64,000 nt of DNA. It comes from Lentimicrobiaceae bacterium. GTDB lineage: Bacteria; Bacteroidota; Bacteroidia; Bacteroidales; JALOCA01. A program made the translations under genes and the position numbers. Shown piece by piece: positions 23,222 to 32,394 of this stretch; positions within the stretch are counted from its first letter, which is position 1, and every line of letters begins with the position of its first letter. The notes under the pieces are model-generated. The model worked only from the letters and a program-made list of their open reading frames with translations, was not told where the DNA came from and did no database searches. The stretch spans positions 1-64,000 of the forward strand of contig JALOCA010000002.1 of the NCBI GenBank assembly GCA_023227965.1, given 5' to 3'.

Positions 23222-23362
23222 AAATCCGTCATTAGAAAGTGCATTAAATTGTTTGTCAAATATTTATATTATGAATTTTCTAATGACCATCATTAGAAAA
23301 TTCATGATTTATTTCATTGATTAAATGTATGATACTTCAAATTATTAGAATTTAAATGACGG
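23222..23362. repeat. Short inverted-repeat element with an internal hairpin
   Basis: ATCCGTCATT (about 23224-23233) and AATGACGGAT (about 23353-23362) form 10-bp inverted ends. Inside lies a perfect 16-bp inverted repeat, ATGAATTTTCTAATGA (23271-23286) against TCATTAGAAAATTCAT (23290-23305) with a 3-base loop. No coding sequence is present. It is MITE-like, or a regulatory element upstream of the TPR regulator. Confidence 0.5.
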
Positions 23363-23545
23363 ATCTGAGATGATCAAATAGACCATATCTTAACCTGGTT
23401 GCTAACTTGTTTACACATGAACCCAATCGCCTTTTCAGGTAAATAAAGCCAATAAAATTAGATATGTTTTATACACCTTTTCAACCTTTTTAAGGTACAT
23501 ATTATTTAATGCAATTATAAGAATATTTTTTCAACAGATTATCAA

Positions 23546-23641
23546 ATGAACCTGAAATATTTTGAAAAACTTTTTTTGCTTACATGGGCGTATGCAGTTT
23601 TGCTACTTTTATATTCTACGGAATCACTACTGATGCGTTAA
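23546..23641 (+). pseudogene. ORF truncated by the IS4-family insertion
   Basis: An ATG at 23546 opens MNLKYFEKLFLLTWAYAVLL and runs into the left end of the insertion sequence, which supplies the stop codon (TAA at 23639-23641, inside the inverted repeat). The peptide resembles the first TM helix of a membrane protein. No continuation was found beyond the right end at 24928, so the rest of the gene was lost or was never there. Confidence 0.45.
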
Positions 23642-24928
23642 AATTAATCACAAAATAAATCGTATTGTTATTTGACATTTTGATTGGCTTGTACCTCGGT
23701 AAGCAGTTCCTTAACTGAAGTTTTATCGAAAGCAGATATTCCTAAAATTTGCATTGTTTCGTAAACCGACAAGTTGGTTTTGAGTGAATGCTTGATATAT
23801 GCCACAATCAGATAAGTGCAGATAGCCACCCATATATGAATGTTTACTGCATTTTCTGAGTGACCCCATAATCTTTTGATGGTGAGGTTCTGCTTTATCC
23901 ATTTGAAAAACACCTCTATTTGCCATCGATTTTTGTATAAACGTGCAACTTCAAGGGCCGATACGTCAAAATTGTTGGTTAAAAACACGAGCAATAAGGC
24001 TTTTTCTTGGTCGTAATATTCAACAAGCCTAAGGTTCTCCGGGTAAAGTTTTTTAGACTTATACCCATTAAGTTTGATGGTTTTATCACCTTTTAACCCC
24101 ATTGAATCATCAATATTGAAGTTTCTTTCGATTTCAATATAATCGAGCGATATTTTTGCTCTGGTTACAAAATATGCCCCTACTTTATGGATATTGTACA
24201 ATGCGAGAAAATCGACATAAGCCTTATCCATCAAATAAATAGCATTAGAAACTGGAATGATCTCATCAAGTGCGTTGCTGTCATGGTATTTACCATCGGT
24301 AATAAGGATAAAGGTCGGTATGCTACCCCGCAAATCAAGCAAGGTATGGACTTTTATTGCACCCCGTGAGTATTTTCCAGGTGCCCATTGGAACAACTTG
24401 ATGCTAAGCGATATCGTTGTCGAATCTAAAGCAAACACATCATTGTCAATGTCGATATTGGAGATTGGGGTATCTTGATAAAGAGGTCTTTCCAGTTTTA
24501 TCAGATACTCTCCAAAATCAGCAAATATGTGCCAATTACGATTTTCATTTGCCCGCGATAAAGTTGATTGTTCAACATGTTGCTTAATACCCAGATGATA
24601 AAGCTTCTTCTTGTGAGCTTTAAGACATAAACAAATATCACGTAATGAATTAAGAGAAGTCAGTTGACCAAAGAAAAGTTGTAAAAACTGGTTCCAACAA
24701 TTCAAATTTCTGATCCTGTGGTCACCATTATACCGATTTACACATTTTTCAAACTCATACCTGTTGACAAATTGTAAAAGCTGGGTGAATACATACTTAC
24801 CTGAATTCATAATCATGCACTTAAAAAAATGCAAAACTACAGGTCAATTCAAATCAAAAAATCAAAGAACGATTATATTTGTTTTTATATCAATTATTTA
24901 CAACTAATTTTGAAAAGTTAACGCATCA
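23631..24928 (-). mobile_element. IS4-family insertion sequence (about 1.3 kb)
   Basis: An 11-bp terminal inverted repeat, TGATGCGTTAA at 23631-23641 and TTAACGCATCA at 24918-24928, brackets a single transposase gene read on the minus strand. The outer bases (CACTAC on the left, CTAGTA on the right) suggest a short target duplication around CTA, but this is not exact. The transposase ORF is intact, so the element may still be active. Confidence 0.85.
23668..24816 (-). CDS. IS4-family transposase (DUF4372-type N-terminus)
   Basis: A transposase of about 382 residues. The start was placed at the ATG at 24816 (a second ATG lies at 24810) because a perfect -7 box, TAGTTTTG on the minus strand at 24832-24839, covers the upstream TTG. 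The N-terminus GKYVFTQLLQFVNRYEFEK is typical of the DUF4372 region. The DDE catalytic residues are seen in FALDSTTISLSI, YLMDKAYVDF and RWQIEVFFKWIKQNL (YREK-type motif with the catalytic Glu). The reading frame has no interruption. It accounts for the mobility of the surrounding element. Confidence 0.92.
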   Translation of the reverse strand: MIMNSGKYVFTQLLQFVNRYEFEKCVNRYNGDHRIRNLNCWNQFLQLFFGQLTSLNSLRDICLCLKAHKKKLYHLGIKQHVEQSTLSRANENRNWHIFADFGEYLIKLERPLYQDTPISNIDIDNDVFALDSTTISLSIKLFQWAPGKYSRGAIKVHTLLDLRGSIPTFILITDGKYHDSNALDEIIPVSNAIYLMDKAYVDFLALYNIHKVGAYFVTRAKISLDYIEIERNFNIDDSMGLKGDKTIKLNGYKSKKLYPENLRLVEYYDQEKALLLVFLTNNFDVSALEVARLYKNRWQIEVFFKWIKQNLTIKRLWGHSENAVNIHIWVAICTYLIVAYIKHSLKTNLSVYETMQILGISAFDKTSVKELLTEVQANQNVK

Positions 24929-24950
24929 CTAGTATTCATTGATAATGTTT

Positions 24951-26036
24951 TTACTTCCAAATAGCAATCTGTCCCGGGTTTAATCCTGCACGAAATGAAT
25001 ATTTTTTCTTCCCTTGTTTATCAAAACAATATACTTCACCTGTATTGATAAATCCGTGTGCATCGCTAATGAATACATCACCTGAATACTTATCCACTGC
25101 TATGCCATACACGGTTTCTATTTCAGTACCATCGCTGACAAACTGATTGCCGATAAGTTTCTCGTTTTTAACATCAATCAACATAATTTTTGAGCCGGAG
25201 CCAGTAATGTAATCGTAATAATAAACATAAGCTGTATCGCCATTAATGGCGAGGTTAAGTGCTTCCAGGTCGGGAAAGGTATATTTCAACTGGTCGGTTT
25301 TGCTATCAATTACCTGGAGGCACATTTTTATTTTTCCGTAATTACCACGTGAGATTACGTATAAATCACCATAATCATCGGCAACGATGCGGTAAGGATT
25401 GATGCGAACAGTAATTTTCTTAACTTCAGATTGTGTGGCAATATCTATCACCGAAACAGTACTATCGTAATCCGGAGCATCCAGTCCACCGGAATTGGAA
25501 ACATAAATTTTACCGTTTGTTATAGCGATTCCGTCAGGATTATTTCCTGTAGTAATGTAATTTTCTATTTCGAGTGTTGCTGTATCCACCACGGCTACCG
25601 TTCCATCGAAACTGCAAACGTAGGCTTTGTTTTTATCGAAAGCAATGTACCGCGGCTGGCGTGGTGTATCTCCATTGAAAAAAGGAATTCTTTTTATACT
25701 CACACCTGAAGCAGCATCCACCACTTCCAACTGGCTCGAAACATTTACCACGATATATATTTTACTTCCGTAAATGGCAATGTCATTACCCGTATCGCCA
25801 AGTTTACGACCGTTTTTAGCAAGGAAATAATCCGTTTGAGCCGCTGAATCGAAAAAATTGAAAAAGGTAAGCGAAGCATTATTCATGTTGAAGAGTCCCT
25901 CGTTGAGCACATAAATCGCTTTTGCAGGTTCATTACCGGATTGCGGGTCGTCCGGGGCAGATGGTTCTTTTTTGCACGAGGCAAACAAGAGCGGCAATAA
26001 CAGCAGGGGTAAAAAATATTTCTTTATCATATTCAT
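24951..26036 (-). CDS. BtuG-like beta-propeller surface lipoprotein
   Basis: A 361-residue lipoprotein with lipobox LLFASC (C21) and a seven-bladed YncE/DUF5074-type propeller: repeated blades such as AYVCSFDGTVAVVDTATLEI, KIYVSNSGGLDAP and GDVFISDAHGFINTGEVYCF. In Bacteroides the propeller lipoprotein BtuG caps the TonB receptor BtuB and captures cobalamin. Here it follows a BtuB-like gene by 16 bases in an operon under a cobalamin riboswitch, which makes a cobalamin role likely. It is the last gene of the operon, and an insertion sequence sits just downstream. Confidence 0.75.
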   Translation of the reverse strand: MNMIKKYFLPLLLLPLLFASCKKEPSAPDDPQSGNEPAKAIYVLNEGLFNMNNASLTFFNFFDSAAQTDYFLAKNGRKLGDTGNDIAIYGSKIYIVVNVSSQLEVVDAASGVSIKRIPFFNGDTPRQPRYIAFDKNKAYVCSFDGTVAVVDTATLEIENYITTGNNPDGIAITNGKIYVSNSGGLDAPDYDSTVSVIDIATQSEVKKITVRINPYRIVADDYGDLYVISRGNYGKIKMCLQVIDSKTDQLKYTFPDLEALNLAINGDTAYVYYYDYITGSGSKIMLIDVKNEKLIGNQFVSDGTEIETVYGIAVDKYSGDVFISDAHGFINTGEVYCFDKQGKKKYSFRAGLNPGQIAIWK

Positions 26037-26052
26037 ACAGAAGGTTATTGTT

Positions 26053-28044
26053 TTAATATACTACGGTTATGGCAAAAGCATAGGCGCGTCCCGGCATGGG
26101 GAAACTACGTATTACTTCATATTGGGTATCAAATAAATTACTGATCTCTCCTTTCAGTCTTACAGAATATAAGGTTCTTTTTATTTCATAGAGCAAAGAC
26201 ACATCGCTCGTCCACCAGGAAGAAAGCATATTCTCATAAATATTTTCTCCAAGCACATAGCGATAGCCATTATACAAAGCGTTATAACTTAAAGAAAAAG
26301 AACGATAGGTTGCGGAAGCCCTTGCCGAGAAAGTTTCGTAAGGGATATATGGAATTTGCTGATTGTAAGTGGAAGAGTTCTCGTCCGTAACATCAGTAGC
26401 TTCCTGGTAAGTATAATTACACGAAAGTGCATAGCTGATATCCCAAAGCGGGCGGGTTTTCATGTCATACTGCAATTCTGCACCCCGAACATCCACTTTA
26501 CCAATATTCCGCATCGACCAAACAAAAAGATTTTTGGTAGGAACAGCCACAATTTTATCCTTTACATAATTGTAAAAAGCATCCGCTTTCAGCGACACAT
26601 AATCAATAAAGTCAAAATTACAGTAAGCTGTCAGCCCAAGGTTGTATTCCCTGGCATATTCAGGATTCAGTTCATTGTTTCCCACAAGGGTATAATATAA
26701 ATCGTTGAAAGTAGGCATACGAAAGATGTCTTTGTAAAGGAATCGTATTCTAAGCGAAGGAAAGTCCATCAGCTTGTACCCGGCAGAAAACGAAGGACTG
26801 AGAATGCTTCGCGAAGGTGCAGATTTTCCCTTTTCTGTTTCGTCGTGCACCAACGTAGCAAGCAGGTTGCCGTTACATTCTATTCTGTTACGTGAATACT
26901 GCAGGGCAAAAACATTAAGAAAAGAATAACGGATCGGGGTAACAAAATCATCCAAATTAGCATCCAGCTTATTTATAAAGAAATCAGAAGCCAATGATAA
27001 ACGAAGCGAATCAACCGGTTTCCAGGCAACAACCTGCGAAAAATAATATTCCTGCTGAAGATAATGATTATCCAGTTTTCCACTTGTATTCAGGTAGTCC
27101 GGGTCAAGATAGCGCAGCCAGTTACGCGAAAACTTCAGGTTGGTAAGCCATTCCCAGTGTTTTTTATTGTTACTGCGGAACTGAAGATTGGCAAAAAAGT
27201 CGCTGTTCCAAAGCCGTTGCGAGGCAAAGGGATTGTAATAAATTACTGCACCCGGTAATCCCCTTTCCGAATTGTAATAATATAGTTTCAGCGAAAGCTT
27301 AGAACTGTCGCAAAGCACCGAAACCACACTTCCGTTAATGTTCAGGGATTCTATATCAGAATTTTTCCGTTTTTGCGTAGAATCATGGTTGTTACCATAG
27401 TCTATTTTTACCGGATAATCTCCGGCAGCACTGGTATAATCGAAGGAAAAATCAGAATAAGTAGTTTTATTCCAACGATTTTGTATGGTAAAAACCGGAT
27501 TAAAAAGACCGAAAGAGCCTGCTTTTATTCCGGCTTTTACATTTATGTTTTTATTGATAAAGGCAGGTTTTTCTGATTGTATGCTGATGATGCTCGCTGA
27601 TGCATAATAACGTGCAGGCAGACAATGGGCAGAACTCTGTCCAATAATCAAAGACACATCGTTGGAATTTCCGGTTGATACTTTTCCCAGGTCAATTTGT
27701 CCGGTAGCCATGTCGCTGAAAGGTACGCCATCCATGAATACACCTGTATGATTGGCTCCCAAACTTCGTACCATCACCGTTTTTAAGCCACCTATACCAC
27801 CATAATCTTTGAGTGTAACCCCTGAAAAAGTCTTAATGGCATCGGCAGCAGTATTTCCGGCAATCCTTTCCAGTTCAATTTTGGTAAGGGTTTGCATGGG
27901 AGTTATTGACTTGTCTTTAAGCAGTGTTTTTGTGCCGGTTATTTCCACGCCTTTTAGCCGGAGCGTATCCCTTACCGGTTTCTGGGCAAAAGATACTCCA
28001 AAGCTAAAGCTGATACATAACAATACTACAAACCGGCAATTCAT
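26053..28044 (-). CDS. btuB: TonB-dependent receptor, BtuB-like
   Basis: A 663-residue outer-membrane receptor. A signal peptide (residues 1-20, ending FGVSFAQ) precedes the plug domain, where MQTLTKIELERIAGNTAADA, VMVRSLGANHTGVFMDGVPF and the following block are family motifs, and a beta-barrel ending in the aromatic FAITVVY. No carboxypeptidase-like N-terminal extension of SusC type is present. Size, neighbours and the upstream riboswitch point to cobalamin as substrate. It lies between the DUF4465 T9SS protein and the BtuG-like lipoprotein. Energy would come from TonB-ExbBD encoded elsewhere. Confidence 0.85.
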   Translation of the reverse strand: MNCRFVVLLCISFSFGVSFAQKPVRDTLRLKGVEITGTKTLLKDKSITPMQTLTKIELERIAGNTAADAIKTFSGVTLKDYGGIGGLKTVMVRSLGANHTGVFMDGVPFSDMATGQIDLGKVSTGNSNDVSLIIGQSSAHCLPARYYASASIISIQSEKPAFINKNINVKAGIKAGSFGLFNPVFTIQNRWNKTTYSDFSFDYTSAAGDYPVKIDYGNNHDSTQKRKNSDIESLNINGSVVSVLCDSSKLSLKLYYYNSERGLPGAVIYYNPFASQRLWNSDFFANLQFRSNNKKHWEWLTNLKFSRNWLRYLDPDYLNTSGKLDNHYLQQEYYFSQVVAWKPVDSLRLSLASDFFINKLDANLDDFVTPIRYSFLNVFALQYSRNRIECNGNLLATLVHDETEKGKSAPSRSILSPSFSAGYKLMDFPSLRIRFLYKDIFRMPTFNDLYYTLVGNNELNPEYAREYNLGLTAYCNFDFIDYVSLKADAFYNYVKDKIVAVPTKNLFVWSMRNIGKVDVRGAELQYDMKTRPLWDISYALSCNYTYQEATDVTDENSSTYNQQIPYIPYETFSARASATYRSFSLSYNALYNGYRYVLGENIYENMLSSWWTSDVSLLYEIKRTLYSVRLKGEISNLFDTQYEVIRSFPMPGRAYAFAITVVY

Positions 28045-28119
28045 TGCAAAAATTTATATAAAAGCTCTGTGCCTTTCGATTTCGCTCAAGGCACAGGGAT
28101 TTTTAATTATCAGGTCTGA

Positions 28120-29820
28120 TTATTTTTTTATTAGTTTAACTGTACTTATTTCCGTTCCATTAATTACCCTCAGCAGGTAATATCCTGGTTTTAATGCAGA
28201 AGTGTTTATCATAAAAGATGCCTCCGTACATTTCTTACACAATAACTGCTTGCCGGTAACATCCAGCAAAGTAACTTCACTTTCTTTGGCATTGCTTACA
28301 TAACAATAGTCAGCACATGGATTGGGATAAACATGAATATCTGTTTTTGCAACAGGATTATCGTTAATACCATAAGTACCACTTGGCAACAAGGCTAAAT
28401 TATCCATGCAAAAATAGGCAGGAGTATTTATTCCGTATAAACCGGCATCGGTTGATTCAACGTAACAGTCCAGTTTCGTTACCTCATCAAGTAAAGAAAG
28501 GTCAACCCACCGCCAGTCTTTTACCACATAATCCTGTGAATTATCTTCAAAACGATAATCGGCAAGATAAAAAATTACGGAATCGGTAATGATATTCTGG
28601 CTATCATATCCGCGTACGATCAAACGGTACCAATCCGGGTCGTTGCCTGTGACTCCGCCAAATTTTTTGGCATAACCATCTCCGTTGATCATCGAAAGAG
28701 CCGTATAAGTATCATTTGTAACATAAAAACCTGAAATATGATGCGAATGATTATCCGTAAAATTGATTTCTGCAGGGATAGGTACATTACCGTTCATCCA
28801 GTCGGTAGCAACAAAGCATACGGCATAGTTGGTAGAATCGCCATCCACGCCGGCAGTTTCCAGGGCATCCCTTGTATAGGCACTGTATTGGTTAGTATAA
28901 CCTGCTGTTGACGTATCGTTCATCGAACTGTAAGCAAAACCATTCCACGAAAAATATGTATTGTCGTAAGTATTGGAAAAATGAGCCACCCCGCTGTTGA
29001 ATCCGCCGGTTCCATCGGAACCATTCCAGTAAGAATTGGCATCTAAAGTCAGATCGTTAAATGTTGACATAAGATAAGGTGTTCCGGCATGGATAATTCC
29101 TACTGCATCCAGGTCGAAGCCACAGGAATAATACGGTGTAGGCCAGGGATCATTAACTTTATGTCCTTGCGAATCGTAAGAGCAGTAAGGTTCAAGAATA
29201 TTTCCAACCACATCTGTAATCTTAACATAACGTATATTGTTTATGTCTAAATTGGCAGAATCAGCAAGGTCGGCAAGATCGAAAGGAGTACCATAACCCT
29301 GACGGTATTTCCCTGCGAGGTTATTAATCTTGGTAGGATTCAATGCATCATAGCCTCCTACCTGGGTAGTTTCATCGGTAAGCGATACCGATGGAAACCT
29401 TACGAAATGAGTACCATCAGAACTTACTTCCACAAAAGCAAGTTCGAGAAAAGCATCACTAAACCCATTTTCAAACACGGCAAAATCAAATCCATCCCCG
29501 TTAATGATAGTACGGTCAAAGGTTAATATGGCATAACCACCATCACCTAAGCTTGCTACGTCCATAGAACTTTCCTTTGCCTGCCCTAATGTGATGGAAG
29601 GCGTTCCGAAAGAAGCATGATTGTAACCTCCGTAAGTTATAGTAGGATCATCTATTTGAATCAATCCTCTGTGTACCTCGCAACCCGTAGCCCAGGATTG
29701 AAAAATGGCAGAATCCCATTTGATAGCCGTAGAACCTTCCTGACCGGCAGCGGGAGGATATTGAGCAAACAGCAATATGGACGAAAACATTAATAAAACG
29801 GATAAAGTAATTTTTTTCAT
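28120..29820 (-). CDS. DUF4465 surface protein with T9SS sorting domain
   Basis: A 566-residue exported protein: signal peptide (1-19), an N-terminal beta-sandwich region (about 20-240, with DGFDFAVFENGFSDAFLELA), a DUF4465 domain (about 250-480; DWRWVDLSLLDEV) and a T9SS type A sorting domain (about 490-566; VYPNPCADYCYVSNAKESEV to the basic tail). DUF4465 proteins recur in Bacteroidota cobalamin loci and some bind cobalamin at the surface. Here the anchor is the T9SS pathway and not a lipoprotein. It is second in the riboswitch operon, 28 bases after the integral membrane gene. Confidence 0.8.
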   Translation of the reverse strand: MKKITLSVLLMFSSILLFAQYPPAAGQEGSTAIKWDSAIFQSWATGCEVHRGLIQIDDPTITYGGYNHASFGTPSITLGQAKESSMDVASLGDGGYAILTFDRTIINGDGFDFAVFENGFSDAFLELAFVEVSSDGTHFVRFPSVSLTDETTQVGGYDALNPTKINNLAGKYRQGYGTPFDLADLADSANLDINNIRYVKITDVVGNILEPYCSYDSQGHKVNDPWPTPYYSCGFDLDAVGIIHAGTPYLMSTFNDLTLDANSYWNGSDGTGGFNSGVAHFSNTYDNTYFSWNGFAYSSMNDTSTAGYTNQYSAYTRDALETAGVDGDSTNYAVCFVATDWMNGNVPIPAEINFTDNHSHHISGFYVTNDTYTALSMINGDGYAKKFGGVTGNDPDWYRLIVRGYDSQNIITDSVIFYLADYRFEDNSQDYVVKDWRWVDLSLLDEVTKLDCYVESTDAGLYGINTPAYFCMDNLALLPSGTYGINDNPVAKTDIHVYPNPCADYCYVSNAKESEVTLLDVTGKQLLCKKCTEASFMINTSALKPGYYLLRVINGTEISTVKLIKK

Positions 29821-29848
29821 TGTATAAAATTGTATTGATTAATGATTT

Positions 29849-30415
29849 TTATGAAACAATATGCTTGCTTTGCAATGCAGGAATCCGGCTTTGCAAAAAT
29901 TCAAACAAACCAAATAACAACCCAATATAAACCAGATCGCCAATAAGAGTATGGGAAAAGAATGGAAGTCCGGCTACGTAACAAGCCATTAGTCCTGCCT
30001 GGGTATGTGGATACATGACGGTGGAGAACCATACACCAAAGTTGGAAACAATAAAGAACAGTAAGGATGCCGAGAGGCTTGCCACAAGCATGCTTTGTAC
30101 TTTCACTTTCCGGATAAGAAAACCCGACAGCAAAACGATGAGTGCAAAAGTCCCGTAAGTGAAATAAAACCCGTCGTAAAACAACACAAACTGGTGGTAA
30201 TACGAGTAGTTTAGCAAGATATCACTCAGCCATAGCGAAACAAGCGGAACAAGATAAGCCATATACCTTTTGGAATAATAAATTCCGCCAAACAAGGCAA
30301 TGGCTGCAACAGGCGAGAAATTGGGTGGATGGGGCAGCAGGCGGCAAAGTGCCGTAATTACAATAATAAACGCAATGACTCTATTACGAAGATGTACATT
30401 TTTCTTGTTGATCAT
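29849..30415 (-). CDS. DUF6580-like integral membrane transport protein (putative S component)
   Basis: A 188-residue protein with about five TM helices (residues 11-30, 38-58, 78-100, 108-130, 150-175). The N-terminal motif RLLPHPPNFSPVAAIALFGG is characteristic of DUF6580-type proteins, which resemble S components of energy-coupling-factor transporters. It is the first gene after the cobalamin riboswitch, so an inner-membrane step of cobalamin or precursor uptake is plausible. No ATPase or T component is encoded nearby, so it would need partners elsewhere. Confidence 0.7.
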   Translation of the reverse strand: MINKKNVHLRNRVIAFIIVITALCRLLPHPPNFSPVAAIALFGGIYYSKRYMAYLVPLVSLWLSDILLNYSYYHQFVLFYDGFYFTYGTFALIVLLSGFLIRKVKVQSMLVASLSASLLFFIVSNFGVWFSTVMYPHTQAGLMACYVAGLPFFSHTLIGDLVYIGLLFGLFEFLQSRIPALQSKHIVS

Positions 30416-30579
30416 ACCTGATATAATTTTAGTTTGTAAATACTTTCAATCACATCATCGTTGACAGGTATAACAAAACCCCTCAACAAAACGGTAACCA
30501 AAACGGGAAAAGAAAAATAAAGAATGATTATAGTATATTCTTTATTCTTCGCCTTTCACCCGAAAGCTACGAATTATTA

Positions 30580-30745
30580 CATGCGGCAGGTCTTCTGGCT
30601 TGTTCTGTTTTAACCGGCGCCTTCCCATCCCATAAACGGGGCAGTGGCAAGAGGAGTGATTAAAATCTGATAGAACTTACAGCTACGGGGATAGCTCCTG
30701 TTTTCCACAGGATTCCCTTTTAATCGGCTAAGAACCGTATGCAAG
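30580..30745 (-). ncRNA. Cobalamin riboswitch
   Basis: Read on the minus strand: a P1 5' arm (GCATACGG at 30742-30735), the B12-box-containing core GGGAATCCTGTGGAAAACAG followed by GAGCTATCCCCGTAGCTGTA, and the 3' part AAGCCAGAAGACCTGCCGCA. These are the conserved cobalamin aptamer elements. The P1 arms pair with one mismatch (CATACGG against CCGCATG). The operon with the DUF6580, DUF4465, BtuB-like and BtuG-like genes begins 165 bases further on, so adenosyl- or methylcobalamin should lower its expression. Confidence 0.92.
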
Positions 30746-30746
30746 G

Positions 30747-30754
30747 CAAAAATA
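30747..30754 (-). promoter_or_regulatory. -7 box of the cobalamin operon
   Basis: TATTTTTG on the minus strand, a full match to TAnnTTTG, placed just before the riboswitch so that transcription would start at its first bases. A TTG is present further upstream, but its spacing (24 bases) is longer than usual. Confidence 0.5.
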
Positions 30755-30837
30755 CATTTTTTATTTACTTCGTTGCGGCAATAAAAAAATAAAAATATTA
30801 ACCAAGGGTTGTGAATATCGTTTCTCTTTCCAGAAAA

Positions 30838-30866
30838 TAAAAAGGGATGGACAATGCCACCCCTTC
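30838..30866 (-). terminator. Probable terminator of the rlmI transcript
   Basis: On the minus strand AAGGGGTGG, a 6-base loop and CCATCCCTT form a stem with one mismatch, followed by TTTATTTTC. It lies about 140 bases past the stop codon of the minus-strand methyltransferase gene. Confidence 0.45.
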
Positions 30867-31007
30867 TTATATCAACGATAAAATCCTATAACTTTTTAAC
30901 AGCTTCTTATTTATCTGACTTGTCAGTGTAAAAAAAATCAACAACTTCCTACACCCTGAATTTTCATCTTTAAATTTACCAAATCAAAAAGTTGCATTCG
31001 TAATTAT

Positions 31008-32180
31008 CTACTCAACCCAAAGCACCAGCCCTTTCAGGTATTCGCCTTCCGGGTGAAATGCATTTACAGGGTGGTCGGGCGACTGGGTAAGGTGGTGCAT
31101 AATGCGCACATTACGCCCGGCTTCAATGGCAGCCGACACCACTGTGGAAGTAAACAAATTCCTGTCAATAGCCTGTGAGCAGGAGAAAGTAAACAGCAAA
31201 CCACCTGGTTTAATATGCTTTATAACCTGATAATTGATATATTTATAACCTTTTATCGCTTGTTTGCGCTGGCTTAAATGTTTGGCAAAGGCGGGTGGGT
31301 CTAAAATAATAAGATCGTATTTTGCTGGCAGGTTTTCGAGATATTTTTTAGCATCTGACACTATTGATTGATGCCTGTCACCGGTAAAACTATTAATGGC
31401 AACATTTTCTTCCGTAAGTTCTATGGCTTTTCGCGAGCTGTCGAGCGACACCACCCTTTCAGCCCCCGCCTGCAACGCATACACCGAAAAGCCTCCCGTA
31501 TAGCAAAACATATTCAGCACATTCCTTCCTGCAGCATAGGTTGCAAGCAATTGCCGGTTGCAGCACTGATCGAGGAAAAAGCCCGTTTTTTGCCCCTGCT
31601 CCCAATCAATATGAAAGCGGTGATTGTTCTCCTTAATAATAGTACTGCTTTTTTCTCCTTTCAGGTATTCGTTTTGCGTAGCTATTCCCGGCAGGGTTTC
31701 GCAACTTTTGTCGTACACGGCATCAACTTTTTCGCCCAGCACTTCGGTTATGGCGTCGGCTAACTGATGTCGCAGTGCATACACCCCAGCAGTATGCGCC
31801 TGAATAACAACAGTAGAAGCATACACATCGGCAATCAGCCCGGGTATTCCGTCGCCTTCGGTAAAAAAAAGCCGGTATGCATTGGTAGCATCCAAACCAC
31901 TTGCACCTATACTTTGCCGGTAAACGAACGCTTTCCTGATTTTTTCTTTCCAGAAAGCATAGTCGGCATCGGTACGTTCGAAAGAAAAGATTTTAACGGC
32001 TATTGAATTATGCTGATAAAAACCGGTAGCCAGGTATTCCCCTGTTGCCGAAAACACTTCTACAATATCCCCCTCCTGTACCTTTCCTTTTATCTTATCA
32101 ATGGCTCCCGAAAATACCCAGGGATGAAAACGACGCAAAGGCTCTTCTTTACCTTTTTTCAGTAGTATTTGTGTAAACAT
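31008..32180 (-). CDS. rlmI: 23S rRNA (cytosine-C5)-methyltransferase, RlmI family
   Basis: A 390-residue methyltransferase that modifies 23S rRNA in E. coli at C1962. An N-terminal PUA domain (residues 1-75; RRFHPWVFSGAIDKIKG) precedes the Rossmann domain, where NVLNMFCYTGGFSVYALQAG is the SAM site and DLIILDPPAFAK the catalytic motif. The usual GFFLDQRxNR block reads GFFLDQCCNR, an Arg-to-Cys change in a conserved position. The nucleophile motif FSCSQ near residue 330 is intact. The gene stands alone on the minus strand, between a riboswitch operon and a divergent lipoprotein gene. Confidence 0.9.
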   Translation of the reverse strand: MFTQILLKKGKEEPLRRFHPWVFSGAIDKIKGKVQEGDIVEVFSATGEYLATGFYQHNSIAVKIFSFERTDADYAFWKEKIRKAFVYRQSIGASGLDATNAYRLFFTEGDGIPGLIADVYASTVVIQAHTAGVYALRHQLADAITEVLGEKVDAVYDKSCETLPGIATQNEYLKGEKSSTIIKENNHRFHIDWEQGQKTGFFLDQCCNRQLLATYAAGRNVLNMFCYTGGFSVYALQAGAERVVSLDSSRKAIELTEENVAINSFTGDRHQSIVSDAKKYLENLPAKYDLIILDPPAFAKHLSQRKQAIKGYKYINYQVIKHIKPGGLLFTFSCSQAIDRNLFTSTVVSAAIEAGRNVRIMHHLTQSPDHPVNAFHPEGEYLKGLVLWVE

Positions 32181-32394
32181 GTTTATTGTTTTCCTGCAAA
32201 AATACGGTGTTTACAGGGTATAAGTGAAGTAAAATTATGTATATTTGCAGGTAGATTGAACATCGTTCAAATCTTTCCAATTGATTATATGTATTTTAAA
32301 AAAAAAGAAATATTTTTTTTATGATGTATATTTTTGGTAAAACTTAGTATTTTTGCATTTCTAAAGTATCATTAACCCTATAAAACAAACAACT

